A DNA stretch of 64,000 bases from Pedobacter sp. N36a (GCF_014472395.1 NZ_JACSZW010000008.1:1-64000); one strand, 5' to 3'. Positions 1 to 9,900 are shown, counted from the first letter of the stretch. The notes: generated by a model not told the origin, from the sequence alone. Program-made: numbers and translations.

Positions 1-2
1 CT

Positions 3-95
3 TTCAATGCAAAAGTGAAAGCTTTCAGGGCTACTTCCAGGGGCGTAAGAGATGTCAAATTCTTTCTGTTCAGACTTTCTAAAATCTATGCTTAA
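3..95 (+). CDS. IS transposase, C-terminal fragment (cut by window edge)
   Basis: The reading frame is open from the left window edge and ends with TAA at 93-95, giving 30 residues. The tail ends in FFLFRLSKIYA, preceded by FNAKVKAFRATSRGVRDVK. This pattern of FNAK-IKAFR followed by RGVR and a final FFLFRLTKIYA-like end is what I know from the C-terminus of ISL3-like/ISAon1-type transposases of Bacteroidota. The catalytic domain lies outside the window, so it cannot be judged whether the element is active. The insertion sequence end should lie shortly after the stop; a C-run at 107-112 could be part of the terminal repeat, but without the other end this is a guess. Family assignment is from memory of the tail only. 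Confidence 0.6.
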   Translation, partial: FNAKVKAFRATSRGVRDVKFFLFRLSKIYA

Positions 96-380
96 ACTTC
101 CTTCCCCCCAAGAATTCCGCTTGATCCTGCATGACCTAGATTTAATGATTTACTCAAGTCCTGGCTATCTTTGTCTAGCCTTTGAGTCTTGAGGTATGCT
201 GATCCTGAAAGGGCAGGGTAAGGCTTGGGTATTAGATAAAAGCAAAAAATGCAGTTTAGATGAACTGAAACGTGTTTTTTTATAAAAAAAAATGGACCAT
301 AGATTTCCTTGGTTTATAAATAGTTAGGTTCATTTTTTTAATTCAGTCCCCATAATTGTTTAGCTATTTTCAAATAATAT
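96..380. other. Gene-free stretch between IS end and tRNA-Phe promoter
   Basis: No reading frame here looks coding on either strand, and no RNA gene is recognisable. It is AT-rich, with A and T runs at about 277-291, and probably contains the non-coding end of the insertion sequence plus the upstream flank of the tRNA promoter. Confidence 0.5.
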
Positions 381-410
381 TTTGTTTTTCAAAAAAAGAC
401 CCTACATTTG
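381..410 (+). promoter_or_regulatory. Promoter of tRNA-Phe
   Basis: TTTG at 381-384 and TACATTTG at 403-410 are separated by 18 nt. They match the Bacteroidota primary sigma consensus (TTTG, spacer, TAnnTTTG). Transcription would start near 417, about 27 nt before the mature tRNA. Confidence 0.75.
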
Positions 411-443
411 CAATCCCAAACAACGGGACAAGATCATAAAAAC

Positions 444-516
444 GGTGCGGTAGCTCAGTCGGTAGAGCAAAGGACTGAAAATCCTTGTGTCGCCGGTTCG
501 ATCCCGGCCCACACCA
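444..516 (+). tRNA. tRNA-Phe (anticodon GAA)
   Basis: A full cloverleaf can be drawn. The acceptor arms are 444-450 and 509-515 with discriminator A516. The anticodon stem is 470-474/482-486 with a seven-base loop holding GAA at 477-479. The T arm is GCCGG/CCGGC at 492-496/504-508 around TTCGATC. CCA is not encoded, since the discriminator is followed by CTT. One oddity is that position 5 of the acceptor stem is C448 opposite A513, a mismatch; the other six pairs are canonical. GAA and the loop context identify phenylalanine. The gene has its own promoter and terminator, so it is a single-gene unit. Confidence 0.95.
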
Positions 517-521
517 CTTCA

Positions 522-557
522 AAAGCTTCAGAGAAATCTGGAGCTTTCTTGTTTTAT
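522..557 (+). terminator. Terminator of tRNA-Phe
   Basis: Arms 522-532 and 537-547 form an 11-bp stem with one G-U pair and a GAAA loop. A T-rich tail (cttgtttta) follows. Confidence 0.75.
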
Positions 558-660
558 AGATTTTTTTCGTGTTATTTATTGGAACCTTTGATGTATCTTT
601 CTTTTCATCCCTCGAAATTCATTATGAAAAATAAAAATCAAGACTTTATAAAGAAGTAAA

Positions 661-1692
661 ATGGGCAAGAAGGTTTCTATTAAAGACATCGCAAAATTAA
701 CCAATACGTCGATTACTACGGTTTCCTTTGTTTTAAATGGCAAAGGACATATCAGTAAAGAGATCAGCAAGAAAATTCTGGATACCGCCAAAGAGATCGG
801 GTATGAACCCAATAGGATGGCGATCGGTCTCCGTACCGGTGTTTCTAAAGTAATTGGTCTGGTGGTAGAGAATATAGGTGGGCCGTTTTTCGGCGAGATG
901 AGCAAGGTGATCGAACTAGAGGCAGAGAAATCTGGTTACCGCATTATCTATTGCAGCACAGACAATAATGTTAAAAAGGGGACAGAGGCCATCCGTATGC
1001 TGACACAGCAATTGGTAGATGGCTATATCATTACACCTTTTAAAGGGCTGGAAGAAGAAGTTCTGAAACTTATTGATCAGGGGAAACCAGTGGTGCTGGT
1101 AGATGGGTATTTCCCTGGTCTTAACATTTCCCATGTGCTGGTCGACAATTATAACAGCGTGCTTAAAGCAGTCAACTGTTTTATTGAAGGAGGGTATAAA
1201 GAGATAGGTCTTGTAACTTCAGATCTGGATTTGATTCAATTGGACGAACGTTTGTCGGGTTATAAAAGCGCCTTAATTAGCAATGGGATCAAAGAAAATC
1301 CAGAGCTGATTTTTAAACTGCCCTATCTCCTGGATAAATCAGATGGGCTGAAACAAATTAAAACATTTATAAACGCACATCCCGAAATGGATGCCCTCCT
1401 GTTCACCACAAATTATCTCGGTGTAATGGGCATCATCTGCGTTAAAGAATTGGGACTGCGCATTCCTCAGGATCTGGCCTTTATCAGCTTTGACGATACA
1501 GAGATATTCAGCGTCTATCCTCCTGGAATCACCACTATTCAGCAGCCCGTTTACCAAATTGCAAAATATGGTATCGATCTTTTACTCTCTCAAATGAAAG
1601 GGGCTACGCCAGAAAATGCAGCTGCAACGAAATTGCAGATCGCATCAAGACTTATAGAAAGAGGCTCTACGGTTGCAAAAAGCGAATCTTGA
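661..1692 (+). CDS. LacI/GalR-family transcriptional regulator
   Basis: The 343-residue protein has the two-part LacI architecture. An N-terminal helix-turn-helix (residues about 5-27, with DIAKLTNTSITTVSFVLNG and a hinge region to about 60) is followed by a periplasmic-binding-protein-like effector domain (about 63-335). Length is normal for the family. Such proteins bind a palindromic operator as dimers or tetramers and respond to sugars or nucleosides. Here no sugar gene is adjacent: upstream is a tRNA and downstream a flavin-dependent oxidoreductase with its own promoter-like box. Target and ligand therefore cannot be deduced. The ATG at 661 follows immediately after the stop of a tiny upstream frame (624-659, 11 codons), which may be chance. 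Confidence 0.9.
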   Translation: MGKKVSIKDIAKLTNTSITTVSFVLNGKGHISKEISKKILDTAKEIGYEPNRMAIGLRTGVSKVIGLVVENIGGPFFGEMSKVIELEAEKSGYRIIYCSTDNNVKKGTEAIRMLTQQLVDGYIITPFKGLEEEVLKLIDQGKPVVLVDGYFPGLNISHVLVDNYNSVLKAVNCFIEGGYKEIGLVTSDLDLIQLDERLSGYKSALISNGIKENPELIFKLPYLLDKSDGLKQIKTFINAHPEMDALLFTTNYLGVMGIICVKELGLRIPQDLAFISFDDTEIFSVYPPGITTIQQPVYQIAKYGIDLLLSQMKGATPENAAATKLQIASRLIERGSTVAKSES

Positions 1693-1730
1693 TTTCGACT
1701 TGTGAATTGAAAGTCATAACACATAAGGGC

Positions 1731-1763
1731 TTGGATATGGGAAGTAATTTGGTCGTACTTTTG
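1731..1763 (+). promoter_or_regulatory. Promoter of the luciferase-like monooxygenase gene
   Basis: TTG at 1731-1733 and TACTTTTG at 1756-1763 (spacer 22 nt) fit the Bacteroidota promoter. The -7 box is perfect, and the ATG at 1780 would lie about 10 nt from the transcript start. Confidence 0.6.
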
Positions 1764-1779
1764 TGTTTATTTAATTCAC

Positions 1780-2787
1780 ATGAAGAAAGAACTGACTTCC
1801 ATCCCATATTCTGTATTGGATCTGGCTACTGTTATAGAGGGGAAAACTCCTGCTGATACTTTTAGAAATAGTTTAGACCTTGCGCAGCATGCGGAAAACT
1901 GGGGGTATCACCGATATTGGCTGGCCGAACATCACAACATGATCAGCGTAGCAAGCTCTGCAACCTCTGTAGTGATTGGACATATTGCTGGTGGAACAAA
2001 GACTATCAGGGTAGGATCCGGGGGTATTATGCTGCCAAATCACTCTCCATTAGTGATTGCTGAACAATTCGGTACGCTGGAGTCCTTGTATCCGGGAAGG
2101 ATTGACCTAGGCTTAGGAAGAGCTCCTGGTACAGATCAGGTGACGGCAATGGCGATTCGTGGTGAAAGAATGAATGCGGCCAATAGTTTTCCTCAGGATG
2201 TCTTGAAGCTTCAGGCCTATTTTTCTGCAGAGAATCGCCATAGCAGCGTGAGGGCAATCCCTGGTGAAGGCTTGGATATCCCAATCTGGATTCTGGGTTC
2301 GAGTACGGATAGTGCACGTTTGGCTGCAGCATTAGGTTTACCCTACGCGTTTGCAAGTCATTTCGCACCTGCACAATTCATGACGGCTATTCAGATTTAT
2401 AGACAAAACTTTAAACCATCGGAGCATTTAAAAGAGCCTTATGTATTGGCTTGCGTAAATGTGGTGGCAGCGGAGACTGATGCAGAAGCAAATAAAATTG
2501 CGACTTCATTGTATCAGCTGTTCAGAGGCATAGTAACTGGAAAGCGCATGCTTTTACAACCTCCGGTAGATCATATGGACGATGTTTGGACAGCCTATGA
2601 AGAGGAACAGGCTGGACAAATGTTGGCTTGTACTTTTACGGGTACTAAACAGACCATTGCTAATGATTTACAGCAATTTTTAGATCAAACTCAAGTAGAT
2701 GAGGTGATGGCAACCTCTCATATTTTCGATCATCAGGCAAGATTAACTTCTTATAAACTGCTTTCGGAAGTTTTTAAAGGGATTTAA
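1780..2787 (+). CDS. LLM-class flavin-dependent oxidoreductase (luciferase-like)
   Basis: The 335-residue protein resembles the bacterial luciferase-like monooxygenase superfamily, a TIM barrel using reduced FMN or F420. Visible family marks are [10 protein letters not shown] near residue 50, [18 protein letters not shown] near 85 and the [17 protein letters not shown] segment near 110, typical of the YhbW/MsnO8-like branch. The substrate cannot be inferred. FMN-dependent monooxygenases need a reductase to supply FMNH2, and an NADPH-dependent FMN reductase-like protein is encoded nearby at 3832-4413 on the other strand. A functional link is possible but unproven. The gene is preceded by its own promoter, with only about 10 nt of leader. 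Confidence 0.88.
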   Translation: MKKELTSIPYSVLDLATVIEGKTPADTFRNSLDLAQHAENWGYHRYWLAEHHNMISVASSATSVVIGHIAGGTKTIRVGSGGIMLPNHSPLVIAEQFGTLESLYPGRIDLGLGRAPGTDQVTAMAIRGERMNAANSFPQDVLKLQAYFSAENRHSSVRAIPGEGLDIPIWILGSSTDSARLAAALGLPYAFASHFAPAQFMTAIQIYRQNFKPSEHLKEPYVLACVNVVAAETDAEANKIATSLYQLFRGIVTGKRMLLQPPVDHMDDVWTAYEEEQAGQMLACTFTGTKQTIANDLQQFLDQTQVDEVMATSHIFDHQARLTSYKLLSEVFKGI

Positions 2788-2807
2788 ACTGCTTTACACC
2801 CGCCTAA

Positions 2808-2866
2808 AAAGAGATAGGAACTATTAAAATCCTCCCAGGCTTTTTCCTAGCCTATCCTCTTTTATT
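2808..2866. terminator. Possible bidirectional terminator between convergent genes
   Basis: The segments 2808-2818 and 2851-2862 are complementary except for one bulged base, and T runs follow on the plus side (2859-2863) and on the minus side (A run 2806-2810). The loop is long (about 32 nt), so this is only a moderate candidate between the converging genes ending at 2787 and 2914. Confidence 0.4.
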
Positions 2867-2913
2867 CGGGTTTCCGTCGATCGGGCGCTGACCTAGAAAT
2901 ATGTTTTAGGTTT

Positions 2914-3828
2914 TTAATGTGTTTCCTTGAAAAAATAAAGCGTAGCAAATGATTTTCCTGGTAATTGGTAGAGGAGGAGGGGATTTCCGGTGAAATCAAT
3001 TTTTTTAATCTGGGCATATAGATTTTCATTGGGATAGCTAATTTTAAAGTCCACTGGTCCGTATTCTGTTTTTAGGTGGTAATAGAACAAAGGTTCTTTT
3101 TGAATCCATCCAGGTAAGGTTCTTTCTGAGGCTTTTAGTACCTGATCAGCTCCGTTATCAGCGGCACGATATTCTGAAACAGATTCAGCCGCATTGTATT
3201 TTCCTTCACAGTACGCACAATCTTTGAAAAAGAGCTGATATACCATTCCTGAATTTTTGAGAAAATAGAAACTGCCTTTATAGTCTTTTCGCTGAAAGCT
3301 GAGTAAAGTATCCTTAATGTTTAACATTCGCTCGAAGCTTTTCATATCCTTTTCAAGGAATTTTCTATCTTTTCGAGGTTGATCGGTGATACGTAATTGC
3401 TGGATCGGCCGGTAATGATAACTATTATGCTCAAAATAACCTTTACCTGCATAAATATTTTCTAGGTCGTCCTGACCAAATAATCCATCCAATTCAGGGG
3501 CTGTGATTTCTTTAATGAGGTTAAGTTGCTCATCGTAGAGCCTGAAATGATAATTATTGTCTGCAGATTTTTCTGATGGTTTTACCAGTAGGATTAATCT
3601 TTTTTTGTCCCTGGAGACATACACTCTACGCACATCCTCTCCAGCTGCACTCAGCTGTTGTAGTTGAATTTTAGGGTTAGCAGCATTAAACTCAGGGAAG
3701 TACTTTATTTCCGGGTGTTTATCCTGCTTGTTTTCATTATTGCAGGAATTCAGGAAAAGCAATAGACAGTAACTCAAGAAAAGAAATAAAATAGGGCTTG
3801 ATAGTTTAGGAAACATATTCGGTTTCAT
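2914..3828 (-). CDS. Hypothetical lipoprotein
   Basis: A 304-residue protein with a lipoprotein signal peptide: hydrophobic stretch at residues 13-26 and lipobox LNSC, so Cys29 would be acylated. The mature protein is charged, with NNENKQDKHPEIK directly after the Cys, and rich in aromatic residues. It contains a CAYC pair near residue 200 that could form a disulfide or bind metal. I do not recognise the family. It follows the FMN-reductase-like gene by three bases on the same strand, so the two are probably co-transcribed. Likely location is the periplasmic face of the inner or outer membrane. Confidence 0.75.
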   Translation of the reverse strand: MKPNMFPKLSSPILFLFLSYCLLLFLNSCNNENKQDKHPEIKYFPEFNAANPKIQLQQLSAAGEDVRRVYVSRDKKRLILLVKPSEKSADNNYHFRLYDEQLNLIKEITAPELDGLFGQDDLENIYAGKGYFEHNSYHYRPIQQLRITDQPRKDRKFLEKDMKSFERMLNIKDTLLSFQRKDYKGSFYFLKNSGMVYQLFFKDCAYCEGKYNAAESVSEYRAADNGADQVLKASERTLPGWIQKEPLFYYHLKTEYGPVDFKISYPNENLYAQIKKIDFTGNPLLLYQLPGKSFATLYFFKETH

Positions 3829-3831
3829 CGT

Positions 3832-4413
3832 TTAAAGTAGGGGTGCTGGTAGTAGCGTTTCTACAGGGACATTTCCTTTGACCATTTCTATAAGTGAATT
3901 TATCAGTTTATTGATCAGGCCTAGCGTTTCTTGATCTGTGATTTCTAAATCTGAATTAACTTTCGTTTGAATGGAGGAAATTAATACTTCGGTGTCCTTG
4001 GTGATTTTTGATTCAATAATTAGTAAAGTACCTAATAGAGATTGGTGACCTCTGGTACCTGCAGTAGAAGCCGTAATTAACGCGACAGGTTTTTGGGAAA
4101 AGTTCATCGTAGAAACGGTCCAGTCGATCGCGTTTTTTAAGGTTCCCGGCACACCAAGGGCATATTCTGGGGTACAAATCAAAATGGCATCCGCAGCGCT
4201 TATTTTTCTTCTAAATTCTGCTACTTGTGCGTTTTCCTCCACCTGTCCATAATCCAGGTCTGGGTTGAAATGAGGAAGCATATCGATTCCTTCAAAAATT
4301 TCAATCGTAAAGATAGCGGTAGTCAGCATCGCAATTGCCTTAATCAGGTTTCCGTTCGAGGAATTTTTTCGGGTACTTCCAGAGATGGCCAGGATGTTTA
4401 TTTTATGAGACAT
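3832..4413 (-). CDS. NADPH-dependent FMN reductase-like flavoprotein
   Basis: The 193-residue protein has a flavodoxin-like fold signature. It opens with INILAISGSTRKNSSNGNL, the phosphate-binding loop for FMN (GSxRxxS). Near residue 80 it has CTPEYALGVPGTLKNAIDW, the second flavin-contacting segment of the NADPH-dependent FMN reductase/ChrR/azoreductase family. Members reduce FMN, quinones, chromate or azo dyes in the cytoplasm. It is the first gene of a two-gene unit with the lipoprotein at 2914-3828 (three-base gap) and is divergent from the DsrE-like gene at 4530. The physiological acceptor is unknown. Confidence 0.88.
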   Translation of the reverse strand: MSHKINILAISGSTRKNSSNGNLIKAIAMLTTAIFTIEIFEGIDMLPHFNPDLDYGQVEENAQVAEFRRKISAADAILICTPEYALGVPGTLKNAIDWTVSTMNFSQKPVALITASTAGTRGHQSLLGTLLIIESKITKDTEVLISSIQTKVNSDLEITDQETLGLINKLINSLIEMVKGNVPVETLLPAPLL

Positions 4414-4529
4414 AGCCTAATAATTTCGTTTAGAACTGGCTAAAGATAGGAAATCTCCTTAGGACTGGATTTTGATCCGGCCCATTAAAAAACATATATT
4501 GCAATTCTAAGTACTTAACCAAATTTAAC

Positions 4530-4982
4530 ATGAGAAATTTCTTCCTGATCCTGTCCGTATTTGTATGCAGCACATTTTTTAGTCCGGTAATGGCACAAGA
4601 TACACCAGTTTTTACTGGTGCAAAAGCGACAAAAAAGCACTACAAAGCTTTGTATGTTTTGAATAACGGAGAAGAAAAAAGAATCAATGGATGCTTACGT
4701 AACATAAAAAATGCATTGGAAGATCCTCGTCTGAAAGGTAAATTAGAAGTGGAGCTGATTGTGTTTGGTGATGGCGTAGCAGTTTACAATAAAAACAGCA
4801 ATTATGAAGCGGCATTAAAGACTTTACAGGCTAAAGGAGTGGTTTTGGCACAATGCGAAAACACGCTGAGAGAGCGAAAAATTGATAAATCTGAGTTGTT
4901 TGATTTTATCAGTTTTGTGCCTTCTGGCAATGGAGAAATCATCATTCGTGAGGCTGAAGGCTGGGCAATTGTTCACCCTTAA
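4530..4982 (+). CDS. Secreted DsrE/DsrF-like family protein
   Basis: The 150-residue protein has a Sec signal peptide (hydrophobic residues 4-20, probable cleavage after VMAQ at 20-23). The rest resembles the DsrE-like fold: a first strand HYKALYVLNN, a long helix with INGCLRNIKNALED, a central strand LEVELIVFGDGVAVY, and later VLAQCENTLRERKI, where the Cys is in the position of the family's conserved thiol. Cytoplasmic DsrE proteins are sulfurtransferases. Exported single-domain homologues like this are common in Bacteroidota and have no defined function. Start ATG at 4530 fits the signal peptide. Confidence 0.75.
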   Translation: MRNFFLILSVFVCSTFFSPVMAQDTPVFTGAKATKKHYKALYVLNNGEEKRINGCLRNIKNALEDPRLKGKLEVELIVFGDGVAVYNKNSNYEAALKTLQAKGVVLAQCENTLRERKIDKSELFDFISFVPSGNGEIIIREAEGWAIVHP

Positions 4983-4985
4983 ATT

Positions 4986-5014
4986 TTTGTAAGCCTAAAA
5001 AATAGCTATGTTTG
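4986..5014 (+). promoter_or_regulatory. Promoter upstream of the small lipoprotein/efflux operon
   Basis: TTTG (4986-4989), a 17-nt spacer and TATGTTTG (5007-5014) match the Bacteroidota consensus. The first ATG is at 5021, so the transcript would be almost leaderless. The box overlaps a possible upstream TTG start at 5012, which argues against that start. Confidence 0.65.
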
Positions 5015-5020
5015 CAGCAC

Positions 5021-5458
5021 ATGCATAAATTAATAAAACCCAGAATCCATCAAAATGCCGGCAGAGCGAAGTCTTTGCTGCTATTTGTACTGATGGCCTG
5101 TTTTCTGCTTTCTGCGTGTGCTGTGAGAAAAGGTCTTCAATCTTTTTTTACGGAAGTTAGTCCTGTGCATCATACGACAATGAAGCTCAATAAAATCTTG
5201 TCGTCAAGAGATTTACTGAGTACGGATGTCGCCTTTTCTTGTGCGCCAGCCATAGCTTCCGAAGATAGAAACACCATTTTTAAATCCAGTATTACGCAGC
5301 AGTTGACATCGGCCCTGCTGTTATTCTTCCTGTTACCAACCTTTCTGCTCTCTGTATTGTCGCTTAAAAAGGACAAGCTTTCCAGCGTAACTTCAGGTTT
5401 GGTTCCTTCCGGCTCCCCGGTTCCCCTGTTTATCAAAAACAGGTTTTTACTAATATAG
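5021..5458 (+). CDS. Small hypothetical lipoprotein/membrane protein heading the efflux operon
   Basis: The 145-residue protein (from ATG 5021) has an N-terminal hydrophobic stretch ending in lipobox LLSAC (Cys about residue 33) and a second hydrophobic segment (SALLLFFLLPTFLLSVLSL) near residue 100. It may be an envelope protein anchored twice. I do not recognise a family. It lies 78 bases before the TolC-like gene on the same strand and carries the only good promoter in front of the efflux cluster, so it may be its leader gene. An upstream TTG at 5012 is in frame but falls in the -7 promoter element. Coding status is likely but not certain, as composition is low-complexity. Confidence 0.55.
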   Translation: MHKLIKPRIHQNAGRAKSLLLFVLMACFLLSACAVRKGLQSFFTEVSPVHHTTMKLNKILSSRDLLSTDVAFSCAPAIASEDRNTIFKSSITQQLTSALLLFFLLPTFLLSVLSLKKDKLSSVTSGLVPSGSPVPLFIKNRFLLI

Positions 5459-5536
5459 AATCCCGCTTTTCATCTTGCAGGTGTCACTCTTTCTGAGTTT
5501 CACCCTCATTACTTATTTCTAAAATTTTAATTATTG

Positions 5537-6928
5537 ATGATGAAGAAAACCCCTCTTTATTTGACGGGTATGTTGCTGATGCTATTGAGTGTCGGCGGAT
5601 ATTCGCAACAGCATAAAGAACTTTCTCTTTCCCGTTTATGGGAATTGACAGCGGATCATTATCCATCGCTTACTGAAAATCAGGCGAGGATTGAGGAGTC
5701 CGAATATCGGAAAAAGGAATTGCGCAATGCGGCATTTCCACAAGTTCAACTACAACTACAAAACTCATTGGGCACCTTTGAAGGCACAAATGGCGCCTTT
5801 TTCCCAGTTCCAGGTGTATTTAATGTGAGTGGAAACGGCGGCACTGGTCAGCCAGGATCTGGCAGCAATACGATGAACAGCTTTGGTTCTGTATTGATGG
5901 ACTGGAAAGTATCTCAGTTTGGCAAGCAGCAGAAAATGATCGAAACTGCAGGCTATGAAGTGCAGGAGGCGCAGCGTAATTTTGAAGCTTCAAAACTAGC
6001 GCTTCTTGCTAAAACCACAGGCCGTTATCTGGATTTATTGTACACCAGCTCGGGTAGGACCTGGGCTGATAAAAATGCAGTTCGTGTAAAAGAGATCCTC
6101 GACTTATCTGTGAGTCTGGCGGAAGCAGGGTTGAAACCAGGTGCAGACACTGCATTGGCAGCTGCTGCTTATCTGCAAGCCCAGGCACAGCAGGAAGATT
6201 GGAACGGAAAGTACCAAGCCGGACAAGTGAATGTCAAAGAATTGGCACCAACCCTTATTGGAGAACAATTTGTTCCATTGCAGCAATATATGGGGAAGCT
6301 ATTTACCATAGAAAATTTGGATTCTGTTGCGGCTAGCCATCCTTTCCTGCAAACATTAGACAAACAGCTGCTGATACAACAGGTAAAGAAGGAAGTGATT
6401 GGAAGGGAGCAATTGCCTTCAATTTCTCTGCTGGCAGGGCTTTCTGCCCGTGGTACCGGAATCAATTCCGATGGAACTGTGCAAAATAACTATGCTTCAG
6501 GATTCAATAATGGAGCACAGAATTATTTGGTTGGGATAGGACTGAGCTGGAATTTAACCGGCCTTTATACCGGCTCGGTGGTGAAAAAGCGCGCCCAGAA
6601 GCAAATTGATGCCGCAAGATCCAGATATCAGCTGCAAAAACTCCAAATGAATACCAGCTTACAGTACGTGTCTTCAAGGATAGCGGCACAGCTGAAACAG
6701 GTATTAAAAACCGAATCTGCAGTGCAAAAAACTACCGCAGCATATGAGCTTTACCTATCGAGGTATGAAGCCGGTTTAATTAACCTGACGGATCTCCTGC
6801 AGATTCAATCTTTATTGCAGCAGGTAGAGAAAAGCAATATTGAAGTTCATCAGGAGCTTTGGACCCAGTTAAATACCAAGGCCGAGCTGAGCGGCGACTA
6901 CAGTTTTCTGTTTAACCAACTTAAATAA
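5537..6928 (+). CDS. TolC-family outer membrane efflux protein
   Basis: A 463-residue protein with a signal peptide (hydrophobic residues 6-18, cleavage near GGYSQQ). Two outer-membrane-efflux repeats of alternating heptad-like helices follow, as in TolC: LSLSRLWELTADHYPSLTENQ at the start of repeat one and the C-terminal YELYLSRYEAGLINLTDLLQ, a hallmark of repeat two. It should form the outer-membrane trimeric channel of the pump encoded by the next genes. The stop at 6928 is five bases from the RND start. Starts at TTG 5534, ATG 5537 and ATG 5540 are all possible; ATG 5537 is chosen. Confidence 0.9.
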   Translation: MMKKTPLYLTGMLLMLLSVGGYSQQHKELSLSRLWELTADHYPSLTENQARIEESEYRKKELRNAAFPQVQLQLQNSLGTFEGTNGAFFPVPGVFNVSGNGGTGQPGSGSNTMNSFGSVLMDWKVSQFGKQQKMIETAGYEVQEAQRNFEASKLALLAKTTGRYLDLLYTSSGRTWADKNAVRVKEILDLSVSLAEAGLKPGADTALAAAAYLQAQAQQEDWNGKYQAGQVNVKELAPTLIGEQFVPLQQYMGKLFTIENLDSVAASHPFLQTLDKQLLIQQVKKEVIGREQLPSISLLAGLSARGTGINSDGTVQNNYASGFNNGAQNYLVGIGLSWNLTGLYTGSVVKKRAQKQIDAARSRYQLQKLQMNTSLQYVSSRIAAQLKQVLKTESAVQKTTAAYELYLSRYEAGLINLTDLLQIQSLLQQVEKSNIEVHQELWTQLNTKAELSGDYSFLFNQLK

Positions 6929-6933
6929 GAACT

Positions 6934-9900
6934 ATGAATATGATCAGGTTTGCGTTAAAAAAACCTTTAACAATAATGGTCGCCGTATTGGCGATCGCTT
7001 ATTTTTCTTTTACCGCCATCAGGAATATCAATGTCGATATTTTTCCTAAAGTGGAGCTGCCGGTGATATATATCGCCATGCCTTATGGTGGACTAACTCC
7101 TGCTTATATGGACGGCTTTATGGCCAATGAGTTTCAAAAGGTCCTCATTTTCGTATCAGGTATAAAAGGAATTGACTTCAAAAGTGTACAGGGATTCACG
7201 TTGATGAAGCTTACCTTTTACCCTGGTACGGATATGGCCCAGGCATCAGGAGAATTGGCCGCACAGGTAGCCAGGGCGATGGGTTTCCTGCCTCCCGGCG
7301 CGGTACCGCCGCAAGTAGTCCGGTTCGACGGCAGCTCCCTGCCCATCGGACAATTGGTGTTTGAAAGTTCTCAGCGCTCTATTACAGAATTGCAAACCCT
7401 TGCACTGACTAAAATCAGGCCGATGTTTGTGACCATTCCTGGGGTGACCGCACCAGCACCTTTCGGTGGAAATGCCCGTACAATGGTGGTCAAGGTGAAT
7501 CCGGAACTCATGCTTTCTTACGGTTTATCCGCAGAAGAAGTCACCATGGCCATTGCCAAAAATAACTTTCCAGCACCTGCAGGAAATATCAGAATTGGTG
7601 ACCAGAACCTGATGAGTCCCGCCAATACGATGGCTCAGGGACCAGAGGAGTTTTTGGATATTCCAATTAGAACTGGTTCGGGAACCAATGTTTTTGTAAA
7701 AGACATTGCCAGTGTAGAGGACGCAGCAGATGTGACTACTGGGTATGCCGTGATCAATGGCAAGCGCTCTGTTTACCTTCCGGTGATCAAAAAAGCCGAT
7801 GCTTCTACTCTTAAAGTCGTAGAAAACCTGAAGTCTTCTATTCCTAAATTGAAAGCAGCACTGCCGGAAGATGTAGATGTGAAATATGTATTTGATCAAT
7901 CTGGTTATATTGAACGATCTTTAGAAAATCTGATTCATGAAGGAGTATTAGGGGCAATTTTAACCGGGTTAATGGTGTTTCTTTTCCTTGGAGATTCCAG
8001 GGGTGCCTTAATTGTAGTATTGACCATTCCGATCGCTATCCTTTCGGCAGTCATTATGCTCTATATGTTTGGGCAAACGATCAATGTGATGACACTTAGC
8101 GGGCTCGCGCTTGCCATCGGCATCCTGGTGGATGAGGCCACAGTGACCATAGAGAATATACACCAGCATTTTGAGATGGAGAAACCCAAACAAAGGGCTA
8201 TTTTGGATGCTTTACTAGAAATTTCTGTTCCAAAGATCCTGATTCTTTTCTGTATTCTGGCGGTTTTGATCCCTTCTTTCATGATGACTGGGATTCCAAG
8301 AGATATGTTTATGCCATTGTCGCTGGCCGTTGCTTTTGCCATGATTGCTTCTTTCATCGCTTCCCAGACTTTCGTGCCTATTCTGGCCAACTGGTTAATG
8401 AAGCCCGCGCTTTTTCAGCACCATAAAATCAGCCTCCATAGAAAGAAATTGACAAGGTTTGAAAAGTTTAAGCGTCGTTATCTGATTTTAATTCGTGGAG
8501 GGCAGCAGCGAATGGTTTTAGTGATTGGCGTCTATACGCTATTGGTGATGGTGATGATTGGTTTTTCCGGTAAACAGATTGGTACGGACATTATGCCTGC
8601 AAGTAATAGCGGAGATCTTCAGATTCGAATGCTGGCGCCGGAGGGTAGTAGGCTAGAAATGACTGAAGATTACCTGGCCAGGATGACAAACATTATCAAA
8701 GCAGAGCTGCCGGAAGACGCGGTAAAAATAAGTTCTGCTTATGTGGGTTTACAACCTTCTGCAACCGCGATTAATCCAATTTTTCTTTTTACCAGTGCTT
8801 CCCATGAAGCGGTATTGCAGGTGTCGATCGATCAGAAGATCTATACCGGGGCCATTGCAGGATTGAAAGAACAGATTCGAAATGAGTTGAAAAAGCAATT
8901 GCCGGAACTGCGCATCAGTTTCGAACCAATGGAGCTGGTGGAGAAAATTATGAGCCAGGGAGCGATGAATCCTGTACAGATTAAAGTAGCCGCCGGACAA
9001 ATAAAAGGAGCGGAGAAATATGCACTGAAGATTGAAAAAGAACTGAAAAACATTCCTTTTCTAAGGGATGTCCGGATTGCTGAACCGCTCAATTATCCGA
9101 GCGTACAGATTCATGTAAACCGGGAATTGGCTGCGCAGTTTGGCCTGAGCATGGATGATGTGAGTAAAGCCTTAACGATGGCCACTTCTTCTACCAGGTT
9201 TACCAATAAAAATCTTTGGATAGATCCGAAGTCTGGATTGGTGTTCCAGGTACAGGTTCAAGTGCCGGAGCCAGATATGGAATCTTTAGATAAGCTACGT
9301 TCTTTACCACTTAAATCCGGACAATCGCGCCCGGTATTGGAAGATGTAGCGACATTGGAAATGGTAAAATTACCAGCACAAGTGAACCGTCAGGGGCCAA
9401 ACAGGTACGTGACCGTCCTGGCAAATATGCATGGTGCAGACTTAGGAGCCGCCTCAAAAGCAGTGGATGAAGTTTTAAAGAAGGTAGGAGAGGCGCCTAG
9501 AGGAGTAATCGTCAACTCGGAAGGTTTGATGCCATTATTAGAGGAAACCTTATCTGGATTACAAACCGGACTGGCGGTCGCCATTGTGGTGATTTTCCTG
9601 ATGTTAACCGCTTATTATCAGTCTTTCGCTTTGTCGGGATTGATCCTGGCGGTAGTTCCTGCGGTGATTGGGGGCAGTTTATTGATGCTACTCACTTGCG
9701 GAAGCACTTTGAATCTGCAATCTTATATGGGAATAATTATGTCGGTAGGAGTGTCTGTGTCTAATGCGGTGCTGATGATCAATCAGGCGGAAGTCAACCG
9801 GCTTAAGCCTGGCATGACCGTAAAACAAGCCGCATTATTGGCTGCTTCTTCTCGTTTACGGCCGATTATTATGACCACAATGGCTATGATTGCCGGTATG

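Noticed and set aside
408-659. 83-codon plus-strand frame across tRNA-Phe and its terminator
   Set aside because: It runs through the tRNA and its terminator and has no protein features; the RNA gene explains the sequence.
2027-2374. 115-codon minus-strand frame in the monooxygenase gene
   Set aside because: Antisense shadow of a clear gene with no recognisable domains.
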